Positions 47,845 to 59,741 of a stretch of 64,000 bases of DNA are shown here, piece after piece. Under the pieces are notes generated by a model that made no database searches, was not told where the DNA came from, and was given only the letters and a program-made list of their open reading frames with translations. This DNA is from Rosa chinensis (lineage: Eukaryota; Streptophyta; Magnoliopsida; Rosales; Rosaceae): positions 18,405,501 through 18,469,500 of the forward strand of contig NC_037092.1 of assembly GCF_002994745.2 (NCBI RefSeq). The letters are read 5' to 3'. Position numbers and translations under genes: made by a program. Within the stretch, counting starts at the first letter, position 1. Each line of letters opens with the position of its first letter.

Positions 47845-48646
47845 TAGGGGTCATCATTTGGCCCTTCGGCCCTAAGCCCGCCCAAAGCCTGCCTGGCCCA
47901 TAGGGCGGAAGCCCTACCTGGCCCTTGCATTAGGGCGGGCCGGCCCGACCCTTTCTCAAATAGGGTAGGGTAAGAGCCATGCAATTGAAATCCGGCCCGG
48001 CCCTTCGGCCCTACCCGTTTGAGCCCGTTACGGCCAAGTCCGGCCCGGCCCTCTAGGCCCGCCCGTTTAAGCCCTAATATTTTCTATTTTTTCTATTTTT
48101 AAAATAAATTTCTCTTTTTTCTATAGCGTACAATTTATCTCTTTTTTAGTAATTGATTTTCTAAGCTTTATTTTCTTTAATTCTTGTTTCCTTCGTTAAG
48201 TAAAAATTAATTTAGAGATTTAGAGAGATAGTTAATTAAATATAACCTCATTAACTAATATTTATAAATGTTATAACTTATAAGTTAATCTCAATATATA
48301 TATATATAAAATATGATCAACAAAAAACAATGAGTCTTATATTGCCTATATGACCATGGAGCCACATTTTGAGGAAAAAAGAATAATGTATTTCTTTTTG
48401 TTAAACAAAGTAAAGCCCTTTTAGCCCCATTTCGGCCCTATTTGGCCCTATTTGGAAGGCCGGCCCGACCCGGCCCTTTTGGCCCTAGTGACTAGGGCTT
48501 TTCGGGCGGGTAAGGGTTAGCATATTTAAGCCTCGGCCCTACCCTACCCAGCCCTAAATTTTGTTGACTTTGACCAGGCCCGACCCTACTATAAGCCCTA
48601 AAATTTAGGGTAGGGCCGGCCCTAGCCCGGCCCATGATGACCCCTA
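47845..48646. mobile_element. Non-autonomous hAT element 3, inside element C
   Basis: The ends TAGGGGTCATCAT and ATGATGACCCCTA are perfect inverted repeats, with the exact 8-bp duplication AATAGGCG at 47837-47844 and 48647-48654. Excision restores VPYLSAIGALLYLAQ in the reverse transcriptase. The subterminal parts are rich in GGCCC words and the middle is AT-rich. Confidence 0.93.
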
Positions 48647-49603
48647 AATAGGCGCATTATTATACTTAGCACAATGCACAAGACCGGGCATCTCATTCGC
48701 TCTGAACTTGCTAGCTAGATATAGCTAGCTCTGCGCCAACACGACTTCATTGGACTGGTGTTAAAGATATCTTTCGATACCTAAGTGGTACGATCGATAT
48801 GGGCTTGTTCTATCCCTACAGAGAGAAGATGGATTCAGACTCATCAAGTGCCAGGGGCGCCATACATGGTGGACTGTGTTCCCTCTCCCCATCCCAAAAC
48901 AATATAAGTATTTTGGAAGGTTTTGCTGATGCTGGGTACCTCGATGACCCACATAAATGTTGCTCTCAAACTGGCTATGTTTTCACCATGGGAAAGATCG
49001 CGATATCTTGGAGGTCTACAAAGCAAACCTTAGTCGCTACCTCTTCGAATCATACAGTGATTATTGCTCTTCACAAAACAGTTCATGAATGTATATGGCT
49101 TCGATCCATAGTTACGCATGTTCGAAGCAATTGTGGTCTGAAGTCTACCACAGATGAGCCAACGAGCATTTATGAGGATAATACTGCTTGCATTGAACAA
49201 ATGAAGCAAGGCTACATCAAAGGCAACAACACCAAGCATATATCGCCTAAATTCTTCTACAATCAGCAACAACAGAAGCTCCTCAATATCAAAGTGAATC
49301 AGGTTTGATCTGAGGACAATGTGGCAAACTTGTTTACTAAGTCATGGCCCAAATCCTCGTTCGAGAAACATGTGGCAAGAATTGGCTTGCCGAAATTATC
49401 TGAACTCCCATGATCGTAGTCATCAGGGGAGGCGCAGACATCAGGAGGAGATGTCTACATGTTCGTCTCGAGGCGTGAAAGGTGTGTTGTGCTCTTTTTC
49501 CCCTTCGACCGAGGTTATTTTTGTCCCATTGGGTTTTTGTTACTCGGCAAGGTTTTAACGAGGCAATGAGAGAAGCACCGCGTTTGGGCAACACAAGGGG
49601 AAG

Positions 49604-49850
49604 TGTTCAAGTAAAATCCTAATTTGTGTTTGGCCCAAACTCTAGGTTACTTGACCTAGTGGTAATAGGGTTTAATATAGAATAATCTAGAGATTATATT
49701 TTCTTGTATGATTCAGATTCTATGTCTTGTAATCCTCTATATAAAGAGACCCCTATTGTCAATGAGAATACACAACAATTTTCTCTCAATTTCTGATTCC
49801 CTAAAACAATTACACAACAATTTTCTCTCAATTTCTGATTCCCTAAAACA
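49604..49850 (+). repeat. 3' LTR of element C with duplicated end
   Basis: 205 bp (to 49808) corresponding to the 5' LTR, then a second copy of the last 42 bp (TACACAACAATTTTCTCTCA ... CTAAAACAAT, period 42). A polypurine tract (AAGGGGAAG) lies just before it. Confidence 0.9.
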
Positions 49851-49855
49851 ATTCA

Positions 49856-50173
49856 CGAAATATTAATTTGTTAAGTTCTTTTATTACCATTTTTTTTCCT
49901 AGCTATATTTTTGAGAGAATCTATATGCACCATCCTTCTGGCTTAATAACTATCCCTCTCTCACTTTTTTCTTTTGAACATTTTAACATTTGCAATTCAA
50001 AAGTTATGGGGGCAGAACAAACTTGCGGTGAAAGTGGTTCAAAGCAATGAGACAAAGGTGATCATAGACTGAGTGCCATGTCCAACGATTCAAAGAAATA
50101 TCTAAGCATTTGACGATCAAAGATAATACGTCCAGTAAGGAAGTATTTGTTTAATTTAATGAAAGAAAAATTA
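49856..50173. other. Short non-coding stretch between elements C and D
   Basis: AT-rich sequence of about 320 bp without a gene or recognisable repeat. Confidence 0.5.
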
Positions 50174-50334
50174 GAAACTGTTTAAAGACAACTAGTTTGT
50201 GTGTCCGGCCCAAACTCTAGTTATTTGTCTAAGTTGTAATAGAGTTAGTCTTATAGATATTTTCGGAGATATCTTTGTAGATATCCAAATTATTATACGA
50301 TTATGTTTCCTTGTAAAACTCTGATTTTAGGGAA

Positions 50335-50629
50335 AATCATCCGTACAGTACCTGACCTTTTCTCCATTCTAAACTTCAGTACCTCACGTTCAGAAAATAT
50401 CAGAACGGTACCTGAGGTTTTGACCCCGACCTAAGATCGGTACTTGGTGCCGTTACCTTCGTTACAAAAACTGACAGCTGGCATATTTTTATCATTAAAT
50501 GACCAATTTACCCTTTTGTTTTTGTTTTCTTTAGTTTTTTCATATAATAAAAAAAAAAGGCAAAATTTTTTTCTATTAGTTTTAAACTATTTTTAGTTTT
50601 GAAAATTTATTTAAATTTTTGGTTTGTCA
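50335..50629 (+). mobile_element. MULE-MITE-like fragment in the 5' LTR of element D (arm 1)
   Basis: It begins GGGAAAATCATCCGTACAGT and continues with words also seen at 53737-53880 and, more diverged, at 40516-40600 (CAGTACC, CCATTCTAAA, GGTACCTGAGGTTT). Only one arm is present; the expected inverted end is not found. Confidence 0.5.
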
Positions 50630-50634
50630 AATTT

Positions 50635-53088
50635 TGACAGGACCCGCCCCGGATTTCACCTCGAAATCCGAAGTGGCCCTGCGGGGCCCACCTTAGAAGA
50701 AATTCTACCAAAAATTTGGCGGAACTTCCCCTAAAAGTAGGCTACCCAAAACCTGTAGGAAAACATTTACACTTCTAAATCATCCATCCTTTTCTCCTGG
50801 AGCCACCCTGCTCCCCAAATTACAACATCAACCAAAATCACATGACACAAATCACAACTTAAATAACATCAACTTCCTCAGGTAATCAGAGCAATTCTAA
50901 TAGCAAGGTAATCGAGGAAAACCTAAATCAAATAAAAATGCGGAAGCCATGTTGTTGACTATGCCTCAACTCCAATGTACGCCCGACCTCAACTAATTTC
51001 GCCTGCAAACTGAGCATTTGAAATCGAAGGGCCCAGGGGAAAGTAATTGAAAAACATGTTAGAGTGAGTGGACAAAAATAAACGACTAAATAAATAATTT
51101 AAAAGAAAAGAGGTTGTATTACTTTCCCATGAATTTAAATTCGTAAAACTTCGATGCATGCAACGTTTATAAAACGCATGTCTTTAAAACTCGGAGTCTC
51201 GTGAAAACATACCAGTCCCCACTGGCTAAAAGAATCAGACTAGCCCCGCTAGTCAAATAACAAATAAAAGGATATGGGGAAGGATGTCACCATACGGGTA
51301 AAGGAGCCCCTTAGGCTCTACCTACCCTGGACTGCCACTCACACATAAATTGTGTGAGGAGGAGAACTAATAACCTCTACTTTCACTCACACATAGATTG
51401 TGCGAGGAGGAGAACATTACCTCTACTGCCACCCACGTGAGGAGGAGAAAAGCTACCTCAACTGCCACTCACAAACACAAAGTAAGTGAGGAGGAGACCT
51501 AATCACATGACCCGCGTATGGTGAGGAAGAAAATCGTCGAACCAATAAATCCATTTAGCTTCCCCACATTTCTCACGAGATAAGAATCCAAGTGTGCAAA
51601 GACGTGACCCCGCACGCCAAGATTTCTCTCAATCTCAGAATAAGTAAGTGAGAAAAATCCATAATAACCAATATTTCACTATGGCGGATATTTTGAAAAT
51701 AAAGTAGTGTATAAATTCTGAATCCGCGCATAGCAAAAATAATATCCGAAATTAATCATAAATTCGAAAACGTAATACGATAAGCAATTTAGCATTCGGA
51801 AGCAATTAAATAAATGCATGCATCATTCTTTGAAAATAAAAGTCCACTCACAGTACTATATAGGCGACCACGTGTACGAGTTCTTTTGTCGAGCAAAAAC
51901 TCGGTACCTCGTCCTGTACACAATTATTCGTACATAAATAATTACCGGACGGAAAATAATTTTACGATAATCAATTATTAAGTCTCAAAACCCAAACCTC
52001 AACTTCTCCAATTCAACCCAAATCACACCCATAACACCAATTCCTCGATTTACATATTCCACAACGAAAACGAGGGGAAATCCAACGGCCGGATTTCCCA
52101 CAATTCAAATCACACAACTCCGAACTTCGGAAATTCATAAACAATTCCATACTCCTCCAAAATTCACCAAACTTCACATACAAGCACTTCAACATTTATA
52201 CAATTTATTGGGCTAAAAATTGAAATTAAAACACTGCCCTACACATCTCCACGCGCCACCAACAGTGGCAGCGCGTGGGCCCCACGCGCCACAGGCAACC
52301 ACCTCCGATGTCCACCAAATTTGGCAGCACCACCTACTCAACAAACCCAACCTCTTTCTCAACTACAACAAGTTCCAATTTTACCTGGAAGAGCTCCAAT
52401 TTGGCCTGTGAAAAATTTCCAGAAATTCCAAGAACCCTAGAAATTGAAATTGTTAATTCGACCTCTACACTGCAAATTGAAATGAAAGACCTTAGGGGAA
52501 ATGATCTATGTCAAAAACCGAACCTTCGACCCCGGTTTGGTGGCCGGAGAAAGCCGGAATCGCCGGAAATCGACAAAACTCCCAAACTGCTACAGTGAAC
52601 TTCACGGCTCAAATCCGAGCTCCACCGGCCGAGCCACCGCAAAACACCACCACAGGCGTGACAAGGATGAAGATGCGAGCTTGCCGGTGCCCGGATTCCA
52701 TCGTGGGGTGGCCGGAGGAGGAAGAAATCGGGCCGAAAAAGAGAAAGGGTCGGGGGAGAGGAGAGAGAAAAGCTGGGTAACTTTCCAAAAATGGCAACTT
52801 ACCACAGTAACTCGGCTATTTATAGAAACTTACTATATGAACAGTAACTTTAGTATTTCGCCTATAACTTTCGCATACGAACTCCGATTTTTACGTACCA
52901 CATATCCACGCGCTCGAGTTAACGTCCTCTACAACTTTCATGAAGAACATTTTCTCAAATTTTGACCCGAACACAAAGTCAACTTTTAGGGCCACTTAAA
53001 GTATCGAAACAAAGTAAAAAGTGAAAGTAATTGTCGTTTACCGTCCAAATGACTAGTAAACGGATAAATTAAGATACGGGACGTTACA
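50635..53088 (-). mobile_element. Solo LTR, Ty3/gypsy type, 2454 bp
   Basis: On the minus strand it starts TGTAACGTCCCGTATC and ends GGGCGGGTCCTGTCA, that is TG...CA. The exact 5-bp duplication AATTT flanks it (50630-50634 and 53089-53093). A TATA box (CTATAAATAG) lies near 52816-52825 on the minus strand. There is no primer site, polypurine tract or polyprotein, so it is read as a solo LTR left by LTR-LTR recombination. TGTAACG starts and multi-kilobase LTRs are usual for chromovirus-type gypsy elements. Confidence 0.8.
51331..51500. repeat. Short tandem repeat inside the solo LTR
   Basis: Four imperfect units of about 40-55 bp share ACTGCCACTCAC followed by GTGAGGAGGAGA (starts near 51331, 51378, 51424 and 51461). 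Confidence 0.65.
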
Positions 53089-53093
53089 AATTT

Positions 53094-53736
53094 TATCTTT
53101 CTAACCGGTAGGATTAAACTAGACGTCGTTATGAGTTCGTATGAATTTTTGGAAGATTTTTAGAAAATCCAAGCTAATTTTAATGATTTTTGGAAGTTTT
53201 TAATATCCAAAAATATAATTTTAAAGTCAGCTACATCCGGACCGTTGATTTCAAATGGCAGAAGATCTTGACCGGTGAAGGAATATATTGATCGAGACCC
53301 AGACCGGGTCAGGACCAACCCGAATAGCCGCCACACTTTTCCGGCATATTCCCGACGTCAGACCAGCCTAGTTTTCTTCGTCTCGGTGTCGCCGTCTCCC
53401 TATGCCTTCTGTTTTGTCAAAAGATGTCCAATGACAGAGAATTGAAGGAGAGAATGTGGCGGCTTCTCCGGCAGGTTTTTCTGATTCCTGCCACGTCGTG
53501 GTCTTGCACCTATATCAGAAGCTTCCTCTCGATGTGGCCGACCTATTCATGGTATTTGCTCATTCAGATGGTAAGCCAAGAAAGATAATCGAGGAGAAGA
53601 AGTTTTTGAGTCTTTCGGCGAAGTTTGCTTCGTCTTTCGGCGAAGTTTGGTTTTGACTTGGGTATCAAACTTGTTTCCCTTGTCGAGCTCTACCTCCCTA
53701 TATACTATTTATATAGAGGATTACAAACATAAAATC
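53094..53736. other. Unassigned stretch between solo LTR and MULE arm 2
   Basis: A 66-codon frame (53456-53656) is not recognised. Near 53690-53736 the minus strand reads CTGATTTTATGTTTGTAATC then CTCTATATAAATAG, which resembles the TATA region of the element C and D LTRs in reverse orientation. It may be an inverted LTR piece. Confidence 0.35.
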
Positions 53737-54001
53737 AGGGGAAAATCGTCCGTACAATACCTGACATTTTCCCCATTCTAAACTTTCATACCTCACGTTA
53801 AGAAAATATCAAAACGGTACCTGAGGTTTCGACCCCTACCGAAGATTGGTACCTGGAGCCGTTAGCTCCGTTATAAAGACTAAATACTGAAGGATATTTT
53901 CGTATTTTCATGTCTTAATCCCTTATTTTTTAATCTAAACATTTTTTTTAAATTTTTTTCTCTCTCTCCCCCTCCCTCTCTCGTTCCCATTCAAACCCAG
54001 A

Positions 54002-54036
<35 letters not shown>

Positions 54037-54184
54037 CCCATTCAAACCCATGATTCTTTTTCTCTCTCGTTCCCATTTAAACCCATGAAACCCAGAATTC
54101 TCTCTCTCTCTCTCTCTCTCTCTCGCACGCCCATTCAAACCCAGCGAACCCACAGTGACCATCAAAACCTTAATATTCCCATAA
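53737..54184 (+). mobile_element. MULE-MITE-like fragment (arm 2)
   Basis: GGGGAAAATCGTCCGTACAA starts a second, direct copy of the arm at 50335 (about 150 bp similar). It then runs into CT-rich microsatellites (53955-54125) and short repeats of CCCATTCAAACCCA. The LTR of element D resumes at about 54185. Confidence 0.5.
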
Positions 54185-54237
54185 TCATTCTCCCAATTCT
54201 CGTTGTTGTTCTATACATCCCTTTTTTTTCTAAAACA

Positions 54238-54251
54238 CGTTATCAGCACGA
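54238..54251 (+). promoter_or_regulatory. Primer-binding site of element D
   Basis: CGTTATCAGCACGA follows the LTR end directly, as in elements B and C. Confidence 0.6.
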
Positions 54252-54718
54252 AACCCTAACCCTGAAACAAATAGCCAAAACCTAAATCCGAATACAAAAC
54301 CTTGAAACACTTTCTACCTCCACCGCACACCTTAAAGGCCTTAATTCCAGGAGTTCAGAACCGGCGGCGAAATCACTAGAACCGACAGAAAAAGTAACGA
54401 ACCAACCCCCGGAAGCAGAATTAGATTCTCCACCTATTCACTGCCTTCCTGACCTCCTATTGCCACCAAATTTTGTTAGCAGCAGCGTCAATCTCATGAA
54501 CAGGAGGCAAAACCTTAAAACTGGTCCAAAAGTCATCTAACCGGCCGCCTAAGTGATTGAACAGCAAGCAGAAAACCGAACAAAAGCTATTTAGGACAAT
54601 TTCGCCCAATTCCGACCAAGTTTCGGCCAGCCACCGGCGACCAGATTGACCTTCGGCTAATGTTTTCAAACCAGTATCCGGCCAACTTTTCCAGCGACCT
54701 ATTTTCAGGTATTTTTTA

Positions 54719-57502
54719 GGGGAAATGATCATTTACCCAATTTTGGGGTTAATTAAACCCACTTACCCAAACACTCTAAGAGATTGCCCACTTACACAAC
54801 AATTTTTATTTTTAAACCCCACTTACCCAAAACTCTAAGAGTTGGACATATTTTCTTCATATTTTTGGACCGTTTTGCCCTTTTCTAATTGTCAAAGCTG
54901 AAAATTGAAACAGAAAGAGATAGAGAGAGAAACTCCCCGATTTTAGAGAGAGAATCTCTGCCATTTTAGAGAAAGAGAGAGAGAGAGAAGTTGCGCAGTT
55001 TTTGGAGAGAGGGCTCTGCGATTTCTAGAAGAGAGAGGAGATGTGTTGTGATTATCACCATGGATCGAAATCGAGCTCTTGCTTGTGTTTCTCCTTCATT
55101 TGGTTTGATTCTTTTCTTCATCGTTCTCAAATTGTTTGATTGTAGCTCGGTTTAATCTGTTTGATTTCAATTTCTAGGTCTTTTTGTGTACGTTGTGTTA
55201 GTTTTGAAATTTTTGGGTTACAAACTGATTTTAGTGAATCTAAGCTTCGTGTTAAGTTCAAACTCTGCGAGTTCTAGAGAGGGAGGAGCTGTGCTATGAT
55301 TATCACCATGGATCGAGATCAAGGTCTTGTTTCTGTTCCTCATTCATCGCGGTTTGATTCTTTTCTTCATCGATCTCAAATTGTATTATTTTAGCTAGAT
55401 CTAATATGTTTGATTTGAATTTCTGGGTCTTTTTGTGTACATTGTGTTAGATTTGAATTGCTGTGTTAATTTTGAAGTGATTTTTGTGAATCTGAGCTTC
55501 GTGTTTAGTTGAACTGGTTGTGTTGTAGTTTTGACTATATTATTGGGGGGCCATAATATGTCTATTGGGGCGCAGTAATGTGTGTTGATTGTTATTATGT
55601 CTCTCTAGTTGTTGTTTAGTGATCTTTCCTTTGTGTTAAGAGCAAATTGTTACAGTTTGTGAAGTGTTTTGGTTGTTCTTACTACATTATTGGGGGACAA
55701 TAATCTATCTATTGGAGGGCAATAATCTGTCTTAATTGTTATGAAGTCCCTATAATAGTTATTCAATGATCTTTTTCTTTGTGTTCAAAGTAATTTGTTG
55801 CTACTTCTGATGTGTTTTGGTTGTTTTGAAATTATTATTGGGGGGCAATAATAGTTTTGTTTTGTTGATTTTTTGGCAGGAATATGGGTGATCCTTTCGT
55901 TGCTAGGTGCATTTATTCTGGAAAAGGTTATATGATTCCTCTGAAGTAGTAGTACATGTTTTTGGATAGAATTGTTGGGTTTTACAGTTTTTATTGGGTG
56001 ACAATAATAGGTTTATTGGGGGCAATAATTGTTAATGTTCAGGCTCATTGTAACATTTTTCTTTTGAGGATGATTGATATTGACTTTTATTTTGATTTTT
56101 GTTGCTTTTTAAGAAGTGAATTAAATTTTCAACAAGATTGAGTTTGCAGTGACTGTTTATAAGAGGTATATTGGGGGCAATGGAGATTTTATCCCCCCCC
56201 CCCCCCCCCCCCCCCCACAATAAACATGTTTATTGAATCCATCTGCAATTTGTTGAAAGGACCTGTAATAATTTGAATGCAACAAAAGTATATCATATCA
56301 TTTCACCGTAACATGAAGAATAAATTGCAGAGGAGAATGTACAATCCCTACTTTCAGAATCCCTATGTTAAATTCCTACTTTCAAAATAAAGATCCTCCT
56401 TTACAGTACATTAGAAGTTAGATATCATATTCATGATCTCAGTTTTCACTTTCTCCAAGCTGCATCAAGAGGCATGATTCACTCAACTGTGTGCTTCCTC
56501 TTCAGAATCACTCAATAGGTTAAATTTTGGTCTTGCCATTCTGCACGCAAACAAAACCAAAATCATTATCTTAGACTTTCAAAATCGAAGTTTCTAACAA
56601 TATTAACCCCCAATAAAGACATTATTGGGGGGCAATAATCTATCTACTGCCCCCCAATAGACCACCCAAAAATCACCTGTTTCTATCATTCACAGATTAT
56701 TGTACTATAATAAACTCAAAACAACAAAAGACATTTCAAGGCTCCAATTTTAGTGATTAATTAACCACACTTAAGAAATTATTAGGGGCCAATAATCTGT
56801 CTATTGCCCCCCAATAGACCACCAAGAAAACACTCCATTTTCAATCAATAACAGATTAGTGTACTTAAATACATAGTGCAGTGGTTATTGACCCCCAATA
56901 GGTATATTATTAGAGGGCAATAATGTTTTTTTTTAGTGTTTCGACTCCACAATAGGCTTTCAATGAGTCTCCATTTTCACTCAATTAACAGTTTATAAAA
57001 AAATAAAAAATAAAAAAGCAAAACAAACTGAGAATGTGAGTGTGTGCAGAGAGAGAGAGAGAGGAGAAAACCACAAATCTTACCTCTGACGACGGTAACA
57101 GAGAGTAGACAAAAAGGAACCTGGCGTAGCCATTGCCGTGACCTCCGATTTGTGCATCGACGACTGTGTCAGAGTCTTTGTTTGAGTCGAAACAATGCTG
57201 CACGACGACGGATTGAGAGCCTTGATGTCGGACCGATTTGAGTGTCAATGACGACGCGATTCGATGGCCTCAGATTGGGCCTCGACGACTGTACTGAAAG
57301 GGGAGGAGGGAGGAGGGAGGGAGGGAAAGAGAGAGAGTCTTGGAGGAGAGAGAGTGAGAGAGGAGAGAGATCGATGAGTTTTAGTTTAATTGATAGGGCA
57401 AAACTGTCATTAAATGTTAAATTGGGTGAATGAGGTTAAAAAACTCTTAGTGGATTAAGTGGGCAATTTTTAGGCTAAAATTGGGTAAGTGGTCACAGCC
57501 CC
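54719..57502. mobile_element. Non-autonomous MULE with repeated internal motif
   Basis: It starts GGGGAAATGATC and ends GGTCACAGCCCC; nine-base flanks TATTTTTTA and TTTTTTTTA (54710-54718, 57503-57511) match at 8 of 9 positions. The outer parts share inverted words (CCACTTACCCAATTTT). Inside are a tandem duplication of about 250 bp (about 55010-55260 and 55262-55515, each with ATCACCATGGATCGA), about a dozen copies of a TATTGGGGGGCAATAAT-like motif in both orientations, a run of 24 C (56193-56216), and GA microsatellites. Short frames on both strands (ATG 55884 +; about 57248-57000 -) may be remnants of captured or transposase exons, but none is recognisable. Confidence 0.75.
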
Positions 57503-57872
57503 TTTTTTTTATTAAATGTTCCCGCTTTCTGTACTTTCAATTTTTTTTCTTTTTCTCGGGGACTTGGAATCTCCCTTCTTCTACCCCCCTTTCTTCTTTG
57601 ATGAGGAGACCTAAGCCGAACTGTGGGAGTTCGTGCTATTTCCAAGCTTGGAGCTTGTTGAGATCTCCAAACTTATAGTTTGTAGAGAATTTATGATCGA
57701 CCACTTACATCATTATTCGATCTAATCCAATACCTCTTGGAATCAAATTTCTTGGGAGTGATTACGCTAAGAAATTTCTAATTTCTTGGGAGCGATTACG
57801 CTCATAAATTTATTTTGTTTTTGTGGTAGCCTTTTTGCTCTGAAACTAACCATTTTCTTATTCTTTTTCAGG

Positions 57873-58990
57873 ATGAGTAATTAACCTGACAAATTGGACT
57901 TCGCTTTATGGGGAACAACTGGCTCTGGATATCACAAGTGGGTTCGTGATGTCTGCCAACATCTCAATGCCCAAATAATCCTGGATACGATTCTTGAGCC
58001 TAGTCAGGACGGGCTAACTGTTGAGCAAGCTCAAGCTTTGGAAGCAAATAGAGTAGCCTTGGAGGCAAATAAGGTGTAAACCATCATCCTAATGACTCGT
58101 CATATGGATAATTTGCTCCAGTGTGAGCATACCAATGAAGAAGACCCCAGAAGGCTGTGGGTTTCACTCGAAGAACGCTTTGGCAACGTCCTTGACTCCC
58201 TGCTTCCTAACCTAAAAGTGAGATGGCATAATCTTTGCTTATGTGATTTCAAGTCAGTTCTTGACTACAGCTCGGAAGCACTTCGCATCAAATCCTTGAT
58301 GGAATTCTGTGAAAAAAATATCACAAATGTGTTGTTGATTGAGAGGACTCTCTCTACCTTCCCCGTCTATGCATTGATGGTTGCTAAGAGTTATCGAATC
58401 GATGCTCCTACAGGACGGAACACAAGGTTTCATGAGCTCATTAAAGCCATGAATGTCGCTGAAAAGCATGACAACATTCTTGTGAAAAACTATAATTCGA
58501 GACCTGGTGGGAACATAAACTATTCCGGAGTCCAATTATAGTCGCGCCCCAAAGGGAGGACTCCAAGATCGAAATCCTAATCTTAGGGATACTTCTGGAC
58601 GTTCTGGTCTATATAATCGCTCTACTTGGGAAGGTAACCGCCAAAATAGGCAGACACAGAACCAAAGAGGTCAACGTAGAAAGAGAGAGGGAGGCAATGT
58701 CTCTGGCCAAGTTAGTGGCGCCACCAACACTAAGAGCCATCCAAATGTCGCTTTCAAAGCGCCTCAATCATGGGAGTCTGAGCACAGAGATGTATGTTCT
58801 CGATGTGGGGCATCCGGTCATTGGGCACACGTTTGTAGAGCTCATGAGAGTGTTGTCACCGCCTACAAAGCATATTGTGAAGCAAGAGAAGCTCACTACA
58901 TGAAACAAGGAGATCAAGAAGGTGATCTCGAACAAAGGGTTGAAGACTTCAAATCCGATTAAGATCAAGAGACTGGCGATTTGGAATAAG
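57873..58990 (+). pseudogene. Copia gag of element D
   Basis: ATG at 57873 with a stop already at codon 4, a further stop near 58077 and a frame change near 58540. The gag domain (MTRHMDNLLQ, LWVSLEERFGNV, ERTLSTFPVYALM, AMNVAEKHDNILVKNY) and a CCHC knuckle (CSRCGASGHWAHVC, near 58798-58840) are clear. It is closer to element C than to B. Confidence 0.85.
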
Positions 58991-59339
58991 GTCTTTATTT
59001 TCAAGAGATGTAAAAAGCAATTGCCATATACTTTTGTAGTAAATGCCATTGGGTTTTTTTTTTTTTTTTTCCAACTAGGCTCATCCAAAGTGAGTATGAT
59101 GTCTAGGAAGGTTCTGAGCTAAGTGGTACTTAAGCGAGCTTTGCTCCACCGACATCTCTCTACTCACCTGATCATATTTATTTTGGAGTTACTGAACAAA
59201 GTCAAACTACTACCATTGTTTTGCATTAGCTAGTATTTGGATTAGATTATCTTAATGTTTAAGAAACAATGATGTACTCCGTTGTCTTATGAATAAAATT
59301 TCAATTTCTTTTCATTATGACTCCATTTTAATTCTGAGC

Positions 59340-59690
59340 ATATTCCTCTGTGACTATGATGGTTGGGCGATCAAGTTTAGTTCAAGGACATGGAATAGCC
59401 CAAATTTCGCTTGCCAAATGGCACTTTGATTACTGTCACAAAAACTCTCTACGCTCTTATAGCGAATCGAATCTTATTGAGGTATTCGAGCCAACGGATT
59501 CCATGCGGAAACACATGTAGAGAACGGAAATGAGTTCCTTTGCGATATTTCTAATGATTGCGAATAAAGGCGCATCTTAAAGAAACTTATGTGTCTCTCT
59601 AGTGGACTTTATGTCACCTCTATTCGAGCTATTAAATCCAATAAAGTCATGAGAGAAGATCTCTTGGATTTAGACACATATTGGCAAGGT
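59340..59690 (+). pseudogene. Protease/pre-integrase remnant of element D
   Basis: Broken frames match element C (LVQGHGIAQ, MCLSSGLYVTSIRAI, MREDLLD, TYW). At about 59681 the sequence jumps straight into GGCAAGGTTTTTGATGAGGC, which lies just before the 3' LTR in all copies. Integrase to RNase H is lost. Confidence 0.75.
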
Positions 59691-59741
59691 TTTTGATGAG
59701 GCAACGAGAGAAGCACCACGTTTGGGCGACACAAGGGGGAG

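Larger units (their letters stand above)
43745..49440 (+). pseudogene. Copia pol of element C, split by two hAT elements
   Basis: The order is: protease (LADSATTHTIL, about 43770), pre-integrase (44089 on; LWHDRLGHPGHDMM), integrase core (GDICGPI, RLDNAGEV, TQNGLPEA; the E of GEF is followed by V), linker, reverse transcriptase N-part to 46453, hAT 2, reverse transcriptase C-part from 47393 (YVDDMNIIG near 47520), hAT 3, then RNase H from 48655 (GFADAGYLDDPH, YEDNTACIEQ). Stops occur, for example, near 43806, 44034, 45225, 45468, 46041 and 47627. It is inactive. Confidence 0.9.
41052..49850 (+). mobile_element. Ty1/copia element C with two nested hAT elements
   Basis: LTRs lie at 41052-41256 and 49604-49808 (the latter with a 42-bp tandem repeat of its end to 49850). 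The flanks GTTCA (41047-41051) and ATTCA (49851-49855) are a near-match target duplication. It has a half-tRNA-type primer site, gag with zinc knuckle, protease, integrase, reverse transcriptase and RNase H remains, all with stops or shifts. The LTRs differ by several substitutions, so it is older than element B. The hAT insertions are at 46454-47384 and 47845-48646. Confidence 0.93.

Noticed and set aside
51331..51500. Possible CRISPR-like array
   Set aside because: Units are imperfect, of varying length and inside a plant solo LTR; a CRISPR array is not expected in a nuclear plant genome.
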